Shown piece by piece: positions 11,533 through 22,529 of a DNA stretch of 64,000 bases. How positions within the stretch are numbered: position 1 is the stretch's first letter; the number at the start of each line of letters is the position of its first letter. Below the pieces are notes generated by a model. That model did not search any database. It was not told the DNA's origin and saw nothing but the letters and a program-made list of their open reading frames with translations. Source of the stretch: Symbiodinium natans (Eukaryota > Sar > Dinophyceae > Suessiales > Symbiodiniaceae); assembly GCA_905221605.1 (NCBI GenBank), contig CAJNDS010000669.1, positions 482,634 to 546,633 on the forward strand, in the 5' to 3' direction. The translations under genes and the position numbers were made by a program.

Positions 11533-11745
11533 CTGCGAGTAGTAGAGTAGCAACTGCAGCTGAGTCAGCTCACGTCCAGCCTCGTACAAAGAGAAAATCT
11601 TCTCCTGTAGCTGTCTGCCAGAAAGGTGACCAAACCGCTCAAGCAGACTTCGCGCGCCCCATATGGCGTCACTCGCTTTCTCCAACTCCATCGAAGCAGG
11701 CGCACGCCCCGGCGCGCCAGACTTGTTGGAAGAAGAAGCGGCCAT
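11533..11745 (-). CDS. Unknown small gene, first exon
   Basis: ATG at 11745-11743 begins a Ser/Ala-rich leader followed by a helical, protein-like stretch (GARSLLERFGHLSGRQLQEK region). A good donor CGCAG|GTTAGAG lies at 11533/11532. Further along the minus strand, about 11490-11235, another open frame contains TRIPWYMEDGARNIVRH and RKSYVRAITDYG, which look like real protein and could be the next exon; I could not find a junction that puts the two in one frame. No family recognised. Confidence 0.4.
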
Positions 11746-11746
11746 G

Positions 11747-12370
11747 CACGGACAGAGCTAACACAAACGGAGAGATGGACAGCCACACAGTCGAGACGAG
11801 TAAGTCTCACTGGCACTGACACTGCGGTTTCGAGCAACACGCCATGCCACGCAGGATCCACCTGTGATCAACATGGTGAGGAGCAAACAAACGAGGCAAC
11901 AGACTGCAAAGACACTCCGAGGGTTCACTGTTTCACTGTGTCACGGTGTGGCTTGGCGCCGCACGCGGATAGGCGTCAGGGCTGGCACATCTGTACAACA
12001 GAACAAATGCATGTTTTGAAAGTAAAGTAGGCCGCTCTTCGTCAAACCTCTAGCCTCAAAACCGGACTCTCAACCGGTTAGGCCCTAAACTTTAATTTTA
12101 GCCCTAAACCGTTTGCCCTGAACCCTGACCCTTAACCCTTAGACCACCTAAACCCACACAAAACCAGACTGGTCGGCCACAATGGACGAGCCCGAGCCCG
12201 CAGAGCATACTTGCGCCCACTCTGTGCAACTTTTGACATGCGAGTGGAGTGAATTGCGATTAGTGCTAAAGGAAAGGGTGTGCGGTGTGCACTCAAGCGG
12301 CGCGCAAGCGGGACAACAGGCTCCAGAACGACTGTGATTGTCCTAGAGCCTGGGCAGGCTTCACGGTTAC
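11747..12370. other. Spacer/intron sequence without recognised gene
   Basis: Nothing recognisable except degenerate CCCTAAAC-type telomere-like motifs at about 12040-12145. Open frames on the minus strand near 12240-12165 could be a further 3' exon of the methyltransferase gene, but no junction is convincing. Confidence 0.5.
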
Positions 12371-14424
12371 CTCTGTGGCCGCGTACAGCAGCGCTACGCC
12401 TGCAATCATGCAATGCATACTGTTCCCCGCTTGCGACATGCGGCTGCAGCGATGTGATCTCTTGATGCCCTGGCGGTCGTTTGCGAAGCTGCACGTCGGC
12501 ACCCCTGCAGAGAACTCTGGGTCGATCGGGAAGGCTTGCGCCAGCAATGCCTCCGAAGCCGTAAGCCATCGACCGTGGACGGCTGACCTTAAAGCATTGG
12601 TACGTTCTGAAGCGTTTTAAGACGTGTTGTTGAGTTTCGGCACGAACCCCTACAAGCAAGAAAACATCTGAGCACTGTCAAGTAAATGCCACTCAGCTAC
12701 CACAGCAATCCGGAACTTTTCAGAATGGTCTTCATGTGAGTCGACTGGCTCGCCGTGAAGCTGACGTCCGGGTTCTGGTTCAGCTGGTACACTTGCCCAG
12801 GCCGCTGTGACTCATAGTCCAGCAAAAAAGTGTATTCTGCCTCGGTGAGAGCTGCCGAGAAAAGATCCTTCACCTTCTGCGGGTGATTTTCCATCGCGTT
12901 TCTTAATTCCTCAACATTCTGAAAGGGAAGTGCATCCAACTGAAACCGGCTTTCCGGTCGCGAGCAAGCCCACAACAATTCCTCCCAGAGATCATCTGGC
13001 TGTCCTTGGAAGTACACATCCCAGGCTGGCACTGTCTCACTCAACGTCTTTGTGTACGCACCGAACCAAAGATCAGCCTGGAACATCTTGGAGAACGCAG
13101 TCCACGGTGATGACCACGCAGTAGTCTTCAGTTTGTGGCGCAAGACTGTCCACTTTCTCGGGCGCAAAATCGGGAAGCCAAAGTCGCTTGGAGAAAGGAT
13201 CTGCACATCTATGTGGTAAAGACCACCTAAGAATTTGAAAAGCAAGCCCGTATCGAATCCTTCAACGTTTTCTTGAACCAATATTGGCTCCTGCAACTGC
13301 ATTCGCATGGAGATCCATGCGAGAAAATGTGTAAAAGACTCTCCGTCTTGCCCAAGCAGGCTGCCTCGAGGGGACCAATCAGGGCACGGGGTCCCTGCCA
13401 CGTGCAGACGGCACGACGTCACCTGTGCGTGGGGTCCGGCTCGGGGTGGTTGGTTGGGGTTCAGGCTTCAGGGTTCAGGATGTAAGCGTTTAGGGTTTAG
13501 GTAAGGTTTCGGCGACTCCCTGGCCCGACAATGATGTTACGAGGGAAGTCCCTGCTGACCCGTCCCCGCCACGAGCCTGGCACGTCTTCTTGTGTCGCAA
13601 GCAGTAAGCAGACGTGGTCGTGGCGCCGCCCTTCATGACCAATGGCACCAGCACGCTCTGAACTTTATTCTGGGCAATCAGTGCGTCCAACCTGGCATTA
13701 ATCTGCGGAACAAAGAACTCACTGATGTCGTCGAAAATATGCTCAGGCTGGTGAGGGTGACAAGAGAGCTCTTGTTGGCAAGGATGCGTCCACTCAACCG
13801 CAAAGAGGTTGCGAGGTCGTGGAATGTGTTCCAGGCTCACGTCCAAAAGTTTGCACAGTCCAATGCCAAGATTCAAAAACGCTGTCGCAGGAGCATCGAT
13901 GCCAGAGAAGCTGGTGCTCATGTCCATCTCGGACAAAGCACCCAGCATTCTGTGTCCTTCAGACGCAGTCCACTCAGCGTCATCTTGACCATCTGGCTCC
14001 ACATGTGCTCGGCTGCTGTCGGCATCGGCATCCAAACACACTTTGCGCCTCTTCCCGTCAGCCTGGACAGCTGCCGCGGCCTCAACATGAGCTCGGTCCC
14101 GTCCGTAAGCGTCTTTCACGCTCTTGCGGAACTGCAAGCATAGCTGCCAGACCCTAACTGGCCAGTTGAAAAGCAACTTCAGCGCAGTCCGGCGCATCTG
14201 GCTGTCCCAGCGCACTGGATCAGGCTCAGTGCCAGGCGGCTCTGACGGAGCCTGAACAGCATGCTGAGCATGCTCAGCAGACTCAGTCGGCAATGCTGGT
14301 GCAGCAACTGGTTTTGCAGCACTTTTCATGGCAGTGCTTCTTGGCTTTGGCTGGGGTGACTGCTTTACACGCACCCTGCGTCGGGGTGGCTCTTCTTGAG
14401 CATCATGGGGCATGTGGCTGCACA
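12371..14424 (-). CDS. Cytosine-5 DNA methyltransferase-like protein, core exons
   Basis: Three exons: 13577-14424, 12701-13422 and 12371-12587. The first junction is CCAG|GC...ACAG|GTG (intron 13423-13576, a GC donor); the second is CTGTG|GTAGC...TTAAG|GTC (intron 12588-12700). Both keep frame. C5-methyltransferase motifs appear in order: motif I SFSGIDAPATA (~13910), AVEWTHPC and IFDDISEFF (motifs II-III), motif IV AGTPCPDWSPRG with the catalytic Cys in the PC pair (~13390), motif VI QENVEGF (~13270), SDFGFPILRPRKW (motif VIII region, ~13165), and QAGNSMH-x4-AGVALLYA (motif X) in the last exon. It would act on DNA in the nucleus. The N-terminal ~120 residues are Lys/Arg/Pro-rich. The exon may begin at TAG|TG, or the protein at ATG 14413. 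A donor GAG|GTAACC at 12371/12370 suggests at least one more 3' exon. Confidence 0.78.
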
Positions 14425-14707
14425 CTAGAAGAAATGCGGGAAGCGGCTAGCCCACAACCCGCAACACTGCAACACTGCTACCAAAGCTTGGTCCAGAGTC
14501 AATGTGTCTGTAAGTAACAGGAAAAACAACAAGAGTGCCCCCGAACACGCTGTCAGCACAAAGGCAATGTGCATGGAGCGATTGTATGAGTGTCACAAAC
14601 TTCCGCTTTCAAATGCAAGCCAGCGGTGCCCAGCCGCAGTGAAATCAGCACACCAGTCGGTCAGCCGTCTCGTGATGGAAACCTGCGGAACAACGATTGG
14701 CATATGC

Positions 14708-14790
<83 letters not shown>
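14708..14790 (+). repeat. (GT)n dinucleotide array
   Basis: About 40 GT units, followed to about 15010 by degenerate TGTAT/TGTGT-rich sequence. It lies in the probable intron between methyltransferase-like exons at 15.7 and 14.4 kb. Confidence 0.95.
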
Positions 14791-14794
<4 letters not shown>

Positions 14795-15105
14795 TATGTA
14801 TTGTTTGTAAAATGATATTGTGTTTGTATATGTACATATAAACACATGTCTTTCTGTGTATGTGTATATGTGCATGTATGTTTGTGTGTCTTGTGAAAAT
14901 ACAAATATGTGTAAAGTGATTTGTGTGTTTTGTATATATGTGTTTATGTGTTTTGTGTACACGTGTATACCTTTACACATACATTTGCTAACATTGTGTG
15001 TGTGTGTGTGCATTTGTGAATTTTGATGTGTGGTGGGAATGGTAATGTGGACACGGTGGTGCGCGACCGTATGTGGGCACGCTCGGAAGGTGCATGGGGG
15101 GCCTG

Positions 15106-15645
15106 GGCGTGGGTCGGACATGGACGGGGCCCGTCCGCGCCCCCGGGGCGTGGACGGGCCCGTCCACGGGGGCTCGGGCGTGGACGGGGCCCGTCCGCAC
15201 CCCTGAGCGTGGACGGGCTCTGCCCACAGGGGGTCGGGCGTGGACGGAGCCCGTCCGCGCCCCCGAGGGGTGTGGACGGGCCCCGTCCACGGGGGCTCGG
15301 GTGTGGACGGGCCCGTCCGCACCCAAAAGGCGTGGACGGGCCCTGTCCACGGGGGGGTCGGGTGTGGACGGGGCCCGTCCGCGCCCCTGGGAGGCGTGGA
15401 CGGGCCCCGTCCACGGGGGGTCGGGCGGTCGGGCGTGGACGGGGCCCGTCCGCGGGTTCCGTCCACGGGGGCTTGGGTGTGGGCGGGGCCCGTCCGCGCC
15501 CCCGCGTGGACGGGCCCCGTCCACGGGGGGTCGGGCGTGGACGGGGCCCGTCCGCGCCCTTCCGCAAGGCGTGGATGGGCCCCGTCCACGGGGGTCGGGT
15601 GTGGACGGGGTCCGTCCGTGGTCCTTGGGGGTGCGGAGGGGCCCG
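15106..15645. repeat. GC-rich palindromic minisatellite, ~58-bp unit
   Basis: About nine copies of a unit made of two palindromes, GGACGGGGCCCGTCC-like and GTGGACGGGCCCCGTCCAC-like, separated by G- or C-rich spacers such as GCGCCCC and GGGGGTCGGGC. Every unit can extrude cruciforms and is rich in CpG. Copies differ by small indels and substitutions. Long Pro/Arg/Gly ORFs on both strands are a by-product of the composition. Confidence 0.9.
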
Positions 15646-15663
15646 ATCTCGGCCGTGGAGGGC

Positions 15664-15762
15664 ATGTGTACGGGAGGTCTGAGTCTAAGGCAAAAGCTTC
15701 AGCTGACAGTCCTGCCTTGACCTCCCAGTGGCACTCGTCGACGTCCACCGCCGTGAAGCCAC
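15664..15762 (-). CDS. Probable upstream exon of methyltransferase-like gene
   Basis: Acceptor CCGGAG|GTGGC, then a frame reading GFTAVDVDECHWEVKAG and on. It joins in frame to the exon at 16411-16635 through a GT donor (CCGA|GTGG). Its own end is either CCC|GTACAC (15672) or ACAT|GCCC (15664); the second would join in frame to the exon starting at 14424. Membership in the methyltransferase gene is inferred from strand, order and frame. Confidence 0.45.
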
Positions 15763-16410
15763 CTCCGGCGTGTTCAGGGTTTTGGCTTTTTTAGGGTTTC
15801 GCGCTTAGGGCGGAGGGCTGCAGGCTTAGGGCTTAGGTCTTCAGACACCGGGGTCTATGGCTTAGGGTTTATGGCTTCCTTCGGGTTTCGGGCTTAAGGC
15901 CGCGGCTTAGGGCACCTACACCCTAAACCCTGAACCCTAAACCCGAAACCGCCCTAAACCTTACCCCCTCAACCCTAGACCGTCTTTGAGTCTTAAATGT
16001 TTGGGTTTATAATTAGGGTTTAAGGTTTAAGGTTTGGGGCTTGAGAGCCTAGCTGAGGGCTGAAACCCACGGTTTAGGCTTGGGCCGAGGTCCGGAGCTT
16101 GGGCTGATTTTTTTTAGGGCTCTTTTGGGCTTTTGGCCTTAGGCCTTGGGGCCTTAGGGCCTTAGGGTCTTCTTAGGGCCTTAGGGCCTTAGGGCGTCGG
16201 GTGTCGGGTTTAGGGCCCCCTAAACCCTCGACCTTTAAATCCCAGCACCCACCGTACACCCGAAACCGCTTGGGGTTGGGTTTGGGGCGGCTTATTATTG
16301 AGTTTATTATGGTTTGTAGGGAAATTAAGGATGAAAGGGCAATGCCACCACGCGCCGTCCAGGCGTCCATCGTGAGTCCATGGCCATAATGGGATGTCGA
16401 GTGAATCCAC

Positions 16411-16635
16411 TCGGCAATCGAAATGGAGCGCTTTCGCCAGTCCTTTCTTTGGAAAGGCGCGAGCGCAGGAGATTGCGGTACTTGGGCTTGAAAGCTGCTG
16501 CCGCCGGTGGATGGGCTGAAGGGTTGGCACCAGGGCTGGCCTGCTTCGTGTCAGCCAGTGCAAGCCGCCACGCATACCTCTCCGACCAGTCTGCTTCCAG
16601 AACGGCCCTCTTGGTTGCGGCGCGTTCGACGTGAT
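16411..16635 (-). CDS. Probable upstream exon of methyltransferase-like gene
   Basis: A charged helical frame (AVLEADWSERYAWRLALAD, then a Lys/Arg-rich part) begins after an AG acceptor near 16636 and ends at the donor CCGA|GTGG (16411/16410). An overlapping frame reads through as well but looks less protein-like. No domain recognised. Confidence 0.42.
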
Positions 16636-16954
16636 CTTCCAGTGTTATAGGGTTTAGGGTTTAGAGGGGTTTAGGGTTTACGAAACCTGATTATACAATG
16701 ACTCACACGTCTAACACTGCAAATCCTCCTCCAAGGCTTGCAAAGTCCGACTTTACCGCCCAGCTGAGAACCCCAATTGACGCCTAGCTTAGTCTGACTC
16801 TTGCCCGAAAGCCCGCCGGAAGCACCTGGCACTGCCTAGCAACTTTCAGTAGGGCCTGAGGCCGGAGTTCTGGCACCCCTGACCGATTAAACGTGCCTCT
16901 AACTTTATAACTCAACTCCCAAACCCTGTCCTAAGTCGAACATAAGGATTTAGG

Positions 16955-17368
16955 GTTTGGGGTTTGGGGTTGGGGTTTAGGATTTAGGGTTTAGGGTTTA
17001 GGGTTTAGGGTTAAGGGTTTAGGGTTTAGGGTTTAGGGTTTAGGGTTTAGGGTTTAGGGTTTAGGGTTTAGGGCCAGCCCTGAACCCTAAGCCCTAGACC
17101 CTAAACCCTAAACCCTAAACCCTAAACCCTAAACCCTAAACTTTAGGTTTGGCGTTTAGGGTTTAGGGTTTAGGGTGTCGGGTTTAGGGTTTTGCGGCTT
17201 AGGGTTTAGGGTGTCGGGTTTAGGGTTTAGGGTTCAGGGTTTAGGGTTTAGGGTTTAGGGTTTAGGGTTTAGGGTTTAGGGTCTAGGGTCTAGGGTCTAA
17301 GGTTTAGGGCTTAGGGTTTGGGGTTTGTGGTTTGGGGTTTAGGGTTAGGGTTTAGGGTTTAGGGTTTA
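16955..17368. repeat. Interstitial telomere-like array, TTTAGGG with inverted block
   Basis: Largely perfect TTTAGGG repeats at 16980-17070 (G-rich on +), then the complement CCCTAAA at 17095-17140, then TTTAGGG again at 17145-17368. Degenerate versions surround it at 15770-16240 and 16645-16680. TTTAGGG is the telomere repeat reported for several dinoflagellates. The block is internal, since genes lie on both sides. Confidence 0.92.
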
Positions 17369-17384
17369 CTCAGTTTACTCAATC

Positions 17385-17529
17385 TTAGCAATGCCAGCCT
17401 GGATCTGTTCCAGCTGATATCATAGCCTTGGCAAGGCAACAGGCGTGGCGGGGTGGCATGAACGAGTGCACACACAATCTGAAACTCAAACTGATCAAGC
17501 GAGCGCAGGAAATGCTTGACTCTTTTTAG
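17385..17529 (-). CDS. Possible coding exon, unknown
   Basis: After a GTCAG acceptor, a minus-strand frame reads RVKHFLRSLDQFEFQIVCALVH and continues about 20 residues to the telomere-like block. It has ordinary amphipathic protein character but no recognised family. It could belong to the methyltransferase-like gene downstream or to the gene upstream. Confidence 0.35.
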
Positions 17530-17545
17530 CTGACGCTCAGGCCAG

Positions 17546-17767
17546 GGGTTGCTGCCACCGCTTACAGTGCTTACAGCTAACAGGCTGCAATCGAGAAGAA
17601 GATCTCCTGTGAGCCACGTGTTTGAAAAAGAAGATCTCTAGCAAAAGAAAAACTCTAGCGACGCTTTGGCCACGGGTTGCTGTTACGGTGCTTAGACAGG
17701 CTGCAATCGAGAAAGAAGATCTTGTGTGAGCCTGTCAGCCGTGTGATTGAAAAAGAAGATCTCTAAG
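17546..17767. repeat. Direct repeat pair with AGAAGATCT motifs
   Basis: Two ~100-bp units (about 17546-17645 and 17690-17767) share CTGCAATCGAGAA(A)GAAGATCT, then GTGAGCC...GTGT and TTGAAAAAGAAGATCTCTA. GGCCA(C/G)GGGTTGCTG occurs before each. No coding signal. Confidence 0.7.
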
Positions 17768-17808
17768 GTCCAAGATCTCCCGTGGGCCCGTGGCCTTGCC
17801 AGCTTCCC

Positions 17809-18710
17809 TCAGCGGCTGCCTTTCTTCTTTGCAATCTTGGCACGGGTTGTGTTGGTCTTCGCCGTCGCCTTCAAGCCCTTCTGCTTCTTGGGCGCCGTCT
17901 TTTTGGGATCCATCTTCTTCTTCTTCTTCGGGGTACTCTTGGCACGCTTTGGGCGCTGGTCTTGCTCAAGGATGTACTTCGTCCTGAGCGTCGCCGCTTG
18001 GATTGTTTGCAGGACACTCAAGATGGATCCGAGCAGGCGGATGTGCTCCATGCGGTAGAAGGACCAGTCGCCTGAGTGTGTACGAGGCCCAAGACAAACA
18101 AGTACCAGTTTGAATCTGAGCCTGATGACCAAACAAAAAAAAACACGAGAGACTACGACGTAAGAAATGAAGTGACAAGTGCTACAACTGCTACACTTCA
18201 CATCACTGCTGCTGAAGCACCTCGGCCATCACGACTGTCCCCTGAGTCAGACTCCGAGTCTGACACCGGTGTTGGCGGCGGTGGCCCATGAGGCTGCTGG
18301 AGTTGGAGCGCTTGGATTTGCTGCTGTACCCCAGGCAAAGGCAAGGGCGGGGGCGGCCCGCCGGGCTGGTATACCAAGTTGGCGGGCAGGGGCGGGGGTG
18401 GCCCCGCGGGCAGGTGCACCCCATTGGCGGGCAGGGGCGCAGGTGGCCCGTATACCCCATTGGTGGGCAGGGGTACGGGTACAGGCGTCGGTGGAGGTGG
18501 CCCAGCGGGAGTGTGTGTTACCCCAACACCAACCCCAACCCCGTGAAAAGCTGGCACAGGGGGGAGAACACGGCCGCGGCGCGGGCGCGGGAGGGGCTTT
18601 GGCCCAGGCACGGAGTGTGAACCCGACTGGCCGGGAGGCTGAGACTCAGGTGACTCAGGGAGATACGGCTGACGCGCAGGCATGGGAGGTACCAGGTACA
18701 AGTGCTGGGC
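17809..18710 (-). CDS. Proline-rich protein with Lys-rich C-terminus, last two exons
   Basis: Exon 18221-18710 encodes repeated proline-rich motifs (PAGPPPPTPVPVPLP, LPANGVHLPAGPPPP and similar), then an acidic Ser/Asp tail (SDSESDSGDSRDGR). A GT donor (GAG|GTGCTT) and CTCAG|GCGAC acceptor remove 149 nt and join in frame to 17809-18071, which reads GDWSFYRMEHIRLLGSIL and ends in a Lys/Thr-rich tract (STPKKKKKMDPKK...) before TGA. The basic tail suggests a nuclear or nucleic-acid-binding protein. The upstream boundary (TCTGAG|GCCC) is uncertain. An alternative GC donor just before the TGA (AAAG|GCAGCC) would let the frame continue into exons nearer the methyltransferase. Confidence 0.55.
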
Positions 18711-18899
18711 CTCAGACACAACACGCGCACACACACACACACAACAGACACGGCGATCTTTGCGTTGAGCCGTGAAGGCAACAATCACAGACAAGCACAT
18801 GAATCAAACGACACATAGAGTCACTGCCTTGAGGGAATTTCTAGAAACTTCACGGTCCGTCATGGTGTCTAATGTCTGGTTGAATTTCGCAGCCATCCT

Positions 18900-19135
18900 C
18901 ACTAAACCCCGAACGCGGCGAACGCGAAACCCTAAACCCGAAACCCCAAACCCTAAACCGGCCCAAAACCCCTAAGCCCCTAAACCCCTAAAGCCCCTAA
19001 ACCCTAAGCCCCAGAAAGCCCATCCGATAAAACCCGAAAAACCCTGAACCCTAAACCCCAAACCCTAAATTAAACCCTACGCCCTTACCCGGACCCTAAA
19101 CCCTAAACCCTATAGATCCTAGGTCCTAGACCCAT
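18900..19135. repeat. Degenerate CCCTAAA telomere-like tract
   Basis: Many imperfect CCCTAAA/CCCCTAAA units, C-rich on the + strand. Further tracts of the same kind lie at about 19735-19800 and 19920-20090, all between exons. Confidence 0.85.
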
Positions 19136-19479
19136 CTCTGGGAATCGAGCCGTTTCAGCGACTGAAGGACGTTTTGGCAAAGCGGACAAGGGAGGTGAGT
19201 CCTGCGTTCTGGCAGTGGTGGGATGCTGGGGGTTTTGCGATGGTTCTAGGGTGGTGGGAGGTTTAGGGCCCAGGGCGGTTTAGTGCTTGGCTTTTTGCAG
19301 AGCTTAAGTCTGCACAAGTCAAAGGCTAACTACATGCTCGAACACGAACACTGACACGTCGACGTGGCTGAGGCTGGAAGACACTGCAACTGCATCGCTG
19401 CATCAGCAATTTCATTGCTACGTTGTAACAAGAACTCACAAACATGCGGCATCGGTAGTCCTGTGAGCAGCATCTAAAC

Positions 19480-19686
19480 CTGCGGCTCTTGGCGTGCTTT
19501 CCAGGAACGCGTGCATCCACGCCGGTAGCGCGCGGAATGCTTCCGCGTGATCACGCGTGAGCACGTCTGCAGCCGACACCAGAGAAGACAGGGACAAGGC
19601 GCAGGACGGATGCCAGGTCAGGAGACACACTGTGCAAGCGTGGCTGTCGCAGGGCGCGCGGCACTTGGCACAACGCACGGTGGCAC
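19480..19686 (-). CDS. Cys/His-rich exon, possible zinc-binding segment
   Basis: Bounded by acceptor GAAAG|GTGCC and donor CGCAG|GTTTAG. The frame begins VRCAKCRAPCDSHACTVC and continues with TWHPSC, giving regularly spaced Cys and His residues like a small PHD/RING-type zinc site. The rest is helical. The gene it belongs to is not settled; the proline-rich exons lie next downstream on the same strand. Confidence 0.5.
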
Positions 19687-20079
19687 CTTTCGATGTTGAA
19701 TCAAGGTCCTGAGACTGAGAGATGGAGGCCTAAGCCCTAAGCCTAATTCCTAAACCTGAACCATCCTGAACCCCAAACTAAACCCGCTTGATTCATGTGG
19801 TGGTGTTGGGTTTTACCGGTGCGGAACAAAACGACCTGAACTGTGAACTCAGCGTGATCTGCAAGGCCCAAGTTTCCCCCACCTGTCCCTGCAGAGTGGC
19901 CGTCTGGCTCTGCTAGGTGGGTTTAGGGGCTTAAGGTTTATGTAGGGGCTCACGGGCTCTTTAGGGTTTAGGGGCTGGGTGGCAAAAACCCTCAACCCCC
20001 TAACCGTTAAACCCCCTAAACCGCCCTGAACCCCTAAACCCTAAACCCGGAATCTGAACCCAAAATCCTAACCTTAAAC

Positions 20080-21520
20080 TTAAACCCAACCATAGACTGA
20101 ATGAAAAGAACCTATCAAAAAAATGACAATAAACCGTTTCCGAGACACGTGATTCGCGTAGCTGATTGCCAGACGGGAGAACGCTAAAAAGCGTTGGACG
20201 ATCTCTGGAAAAGCATCTCGGCAGGAGCTCTTGAACTTTCGGGATTGCGCCCCGCTTGCGTGAAGCAAGTCTGAAAATCGCGAGTGCGCGAAGTGCTGCG
20301 CCGGCACCTCCCGTCCGAAGAGGAACGGCGGCGACCAGACTACCCGGTTCCGGCTGTCGATGCGGGTGCATCGTCCCATCCGCATTGATGGGTCGGTCCA
20401 TCGAACACAGACGACCTCCAGAGAGTCCGAAGAATCATCTGTGTTGGTGTCGGCACCAAGCGCCTGCGAGAGCGTGCCAGTGGCGTCATTGGGCGTGGTG
20501 ACCAGCAGGGAGACCTCGTCTTGAAAACCTGCGCCCTTCTGGCATCTGCGGTGCCTGTCCAGAATACTGTGCAATGTCGCCACCATTGCAGCAGTCCAAC
20601 GATCCGCCGCCTTCGCAGCCCTGGTCTTGCTTCTTTCCCGGCCATGATGGGCAGCGTCTGGGGGTGCTTCGGCTACCATCTCCTCAGAGTCCGAGTCATT
20701 CTGCTGTTCTGCTTGTGGCAACACCTCCAACAGAAAGGTGTCGTCGTTCTCGAAGCACTTGTACTTCTGCCGGTGTCTTGGCGCCCTGCTGCGCTGAAGC
20801 ATGTCGCTTGCCTCGTCAGCAGGGGGCGGCTGTCGTGGCGCCGTCGAACTGGATGCTGAAGCTGAGGCTGAGGCTGCCTGTGCAGATGCGCGTGTCTTGC
20901 TTGTCTTCTCCTTCTCAAGCTGTCGAATAATCAGCAGCACCGCTTCCTCCTCAATCTCGTCAGGCGTCAAAACGTTGCCGGCATCAGCGTGAGTTTGCCG
21001 CACCAAGGAAACAGCTTCCTCGATCAATCCAAGATCATCGCACCTGGTTTGCTGAGACGACTTCGGGCCCTCCATGGCAGCTCGAATTTCTGATGACGTC
21101 TTCGCCTCAATCAGAGACGCTCCGAGCTCTGCGTCTAGGTCCAGCGCTTCTGCCGTTGAGTTTTGGACATCCTCGCCAAAACCATACCCAGTGTTCAACA
21201 GTTCTTCTTCATCCAAAGGCTTCGTGTCTTCGATGGCTGGATCAGGATCTGACGCTGCTGCCCTTGCTTCCTCCCGTTGAATGGAAGCCACGGCATGCTC
21301 GAGCGTGTCAGGGGACGTGAAAGTGAAATGGCCTGGGCCACTGCCTGGGCTGCTGGCTTCATCCAAGCATCTAAGAGTGTTGCCGCGCACGTGCATGGCA
21401 GTCAGGACAAAGACCTCGAACGTCTTGGGCTCCACCGGGTGAAAGCAGCCCGCATGAAGACCAGTAAGCAGCTGCATTGTCGAGAGAATTTCCTCAGCGC
21501 GTCTTGGTACCCCCGGCCCT
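20080..21520 (-). CDS. Exon of transposase-like gene: acidic disordered region
   Basis: A long minus-strand frame (about 470 codons) open up to the telomere-like tract at 20.0 kb. The first ~90 codons after about 21520 read like folded protein (QLLTGLHAGCFHPVEPKTF); then acidic, Ser/Ala-rich and basic low-complexity stretches (ASASASSS, NDSDSEEMVAEAPPD, RERSKTRAAKAADRW), then a folded-looking part near VVCVRWTDPSMRMG. The last codons before 20080 run into intron-like sequence; a donor near AACG|GTTTAT is likely. No family recognised. Confidence 0.5.
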
Positions 21521-21571
21521 AAACCTAAACCGTCGAAACCGTCAACCAAAATAGAAAATGACTTCAAGCAC

Positions 21572-22424
21572 TCAAGCCACTGTCACAGCACGTGCGGGAA
21601 CAGACAAACCGCCATCTGCTTCGGGCTGGAGGCGCACAACAAACAACAAGGAACGGTACGTCAGCAGCTGCAGAAAATATTCTCGATCATCGTGGTCCTC
21701 CGTGCGTCTGATGCAGAAGACCGTGAAGGCGGATGGCGTTAAGGCAGCACAAGCTTTCAATCGTCGGGACTCGCGCCGTGCTGCATCTATGGAAGCTTTC
21801 AGTTTCGTCACTTGCGATGAGGCCCACTGCCTCTGCGGGGTTCGCCTGAGATCAGGCACAGCTAACGACAGGTCTGTGTTGCTGAGCGAGTCATCCAAAG
21901 CCGGCATCGTAGCACGGGAGGGCTGTGAAAAACGAGCGGTGTCGTTGAGGACCTGCTTGTAGGCAGTGCCAGCCAGGGTCAACTCCTGCAAAAGTGGCTT
22001 TGCGTGTGTCGCCACAATGCTCCACCGTTTAGCCAGAGATCCCGTGCCTGGCAAATCACCAGTAAGGGATTTTTTTGCAGTAATGCGGGCGCTCATGGTT
22101 TCCAAATCGATGGACGGAGCTCGATTGCCAATCAGCCTCACGATCGAGTTAATGGATTCGACCAGTTGCGTGTCGCCTTTCAAGAGTGTGGACATCAGAG
22201 ATACGACAGCAAAGAGGCGAGATCCTTGTTCGCTGCCGCCAAAGTTGAAGCGCCCCTGTTCTGCAACATGCCGCAGCTCTTCTCCATAAAGCCTCTTCAG
22301 CTTCCTGCAGTTGCATTCCAGACGTTCGTCAGGTAAATCCATGATCTCCTTGGCAATTGCTTGTCTCTCAGGGCATCGCGCGACAGGAGATGCTTTCAGC
22401 ATTCCGAACAGTTTGTATGGATAC
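21572..22424 (-). CDS. Exon of transposase-like gene: GDTQLVESINSI core
   Basis: Begins at TTTGCCAG|GTATCC (22424). It encodes YPYKLFGMLKAS, a conserved-looking CNCRKLKRLYGEELRHV segment, and GDTQLVESINSIVRLIGNRAP, where Glu and Asn sit in a pattern reminiscent of the last catalytic acidic residue region of RNase H-like transposases. The exon ends at CTGAC|GTACCG (21660/21659) or later, before the TGA at 21572. The transposase reading is from memory of abundant dinoflagellate proteins, not from a search. Confidence 0.5.
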
Positions 22425-22529
22425 CTGGCAAATGGGAAAGCGTTCAACTTAGTAACTTAAAGTCTTAGAGTCTAAGAGCTAAGGAGTCAAGGAGTCAAGC
22501 AGCCATGACTGAAAAGACACTGAAAACAC

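Noticed and set aside
14645-15794. Pro/Arg/Gly-rich ORFs of 180-370 codons on both strands
   Set aside because: They come from the GC palindromic and GT arrays; only a ~30-codon part at 15664-15762 (-) looks like an exon.
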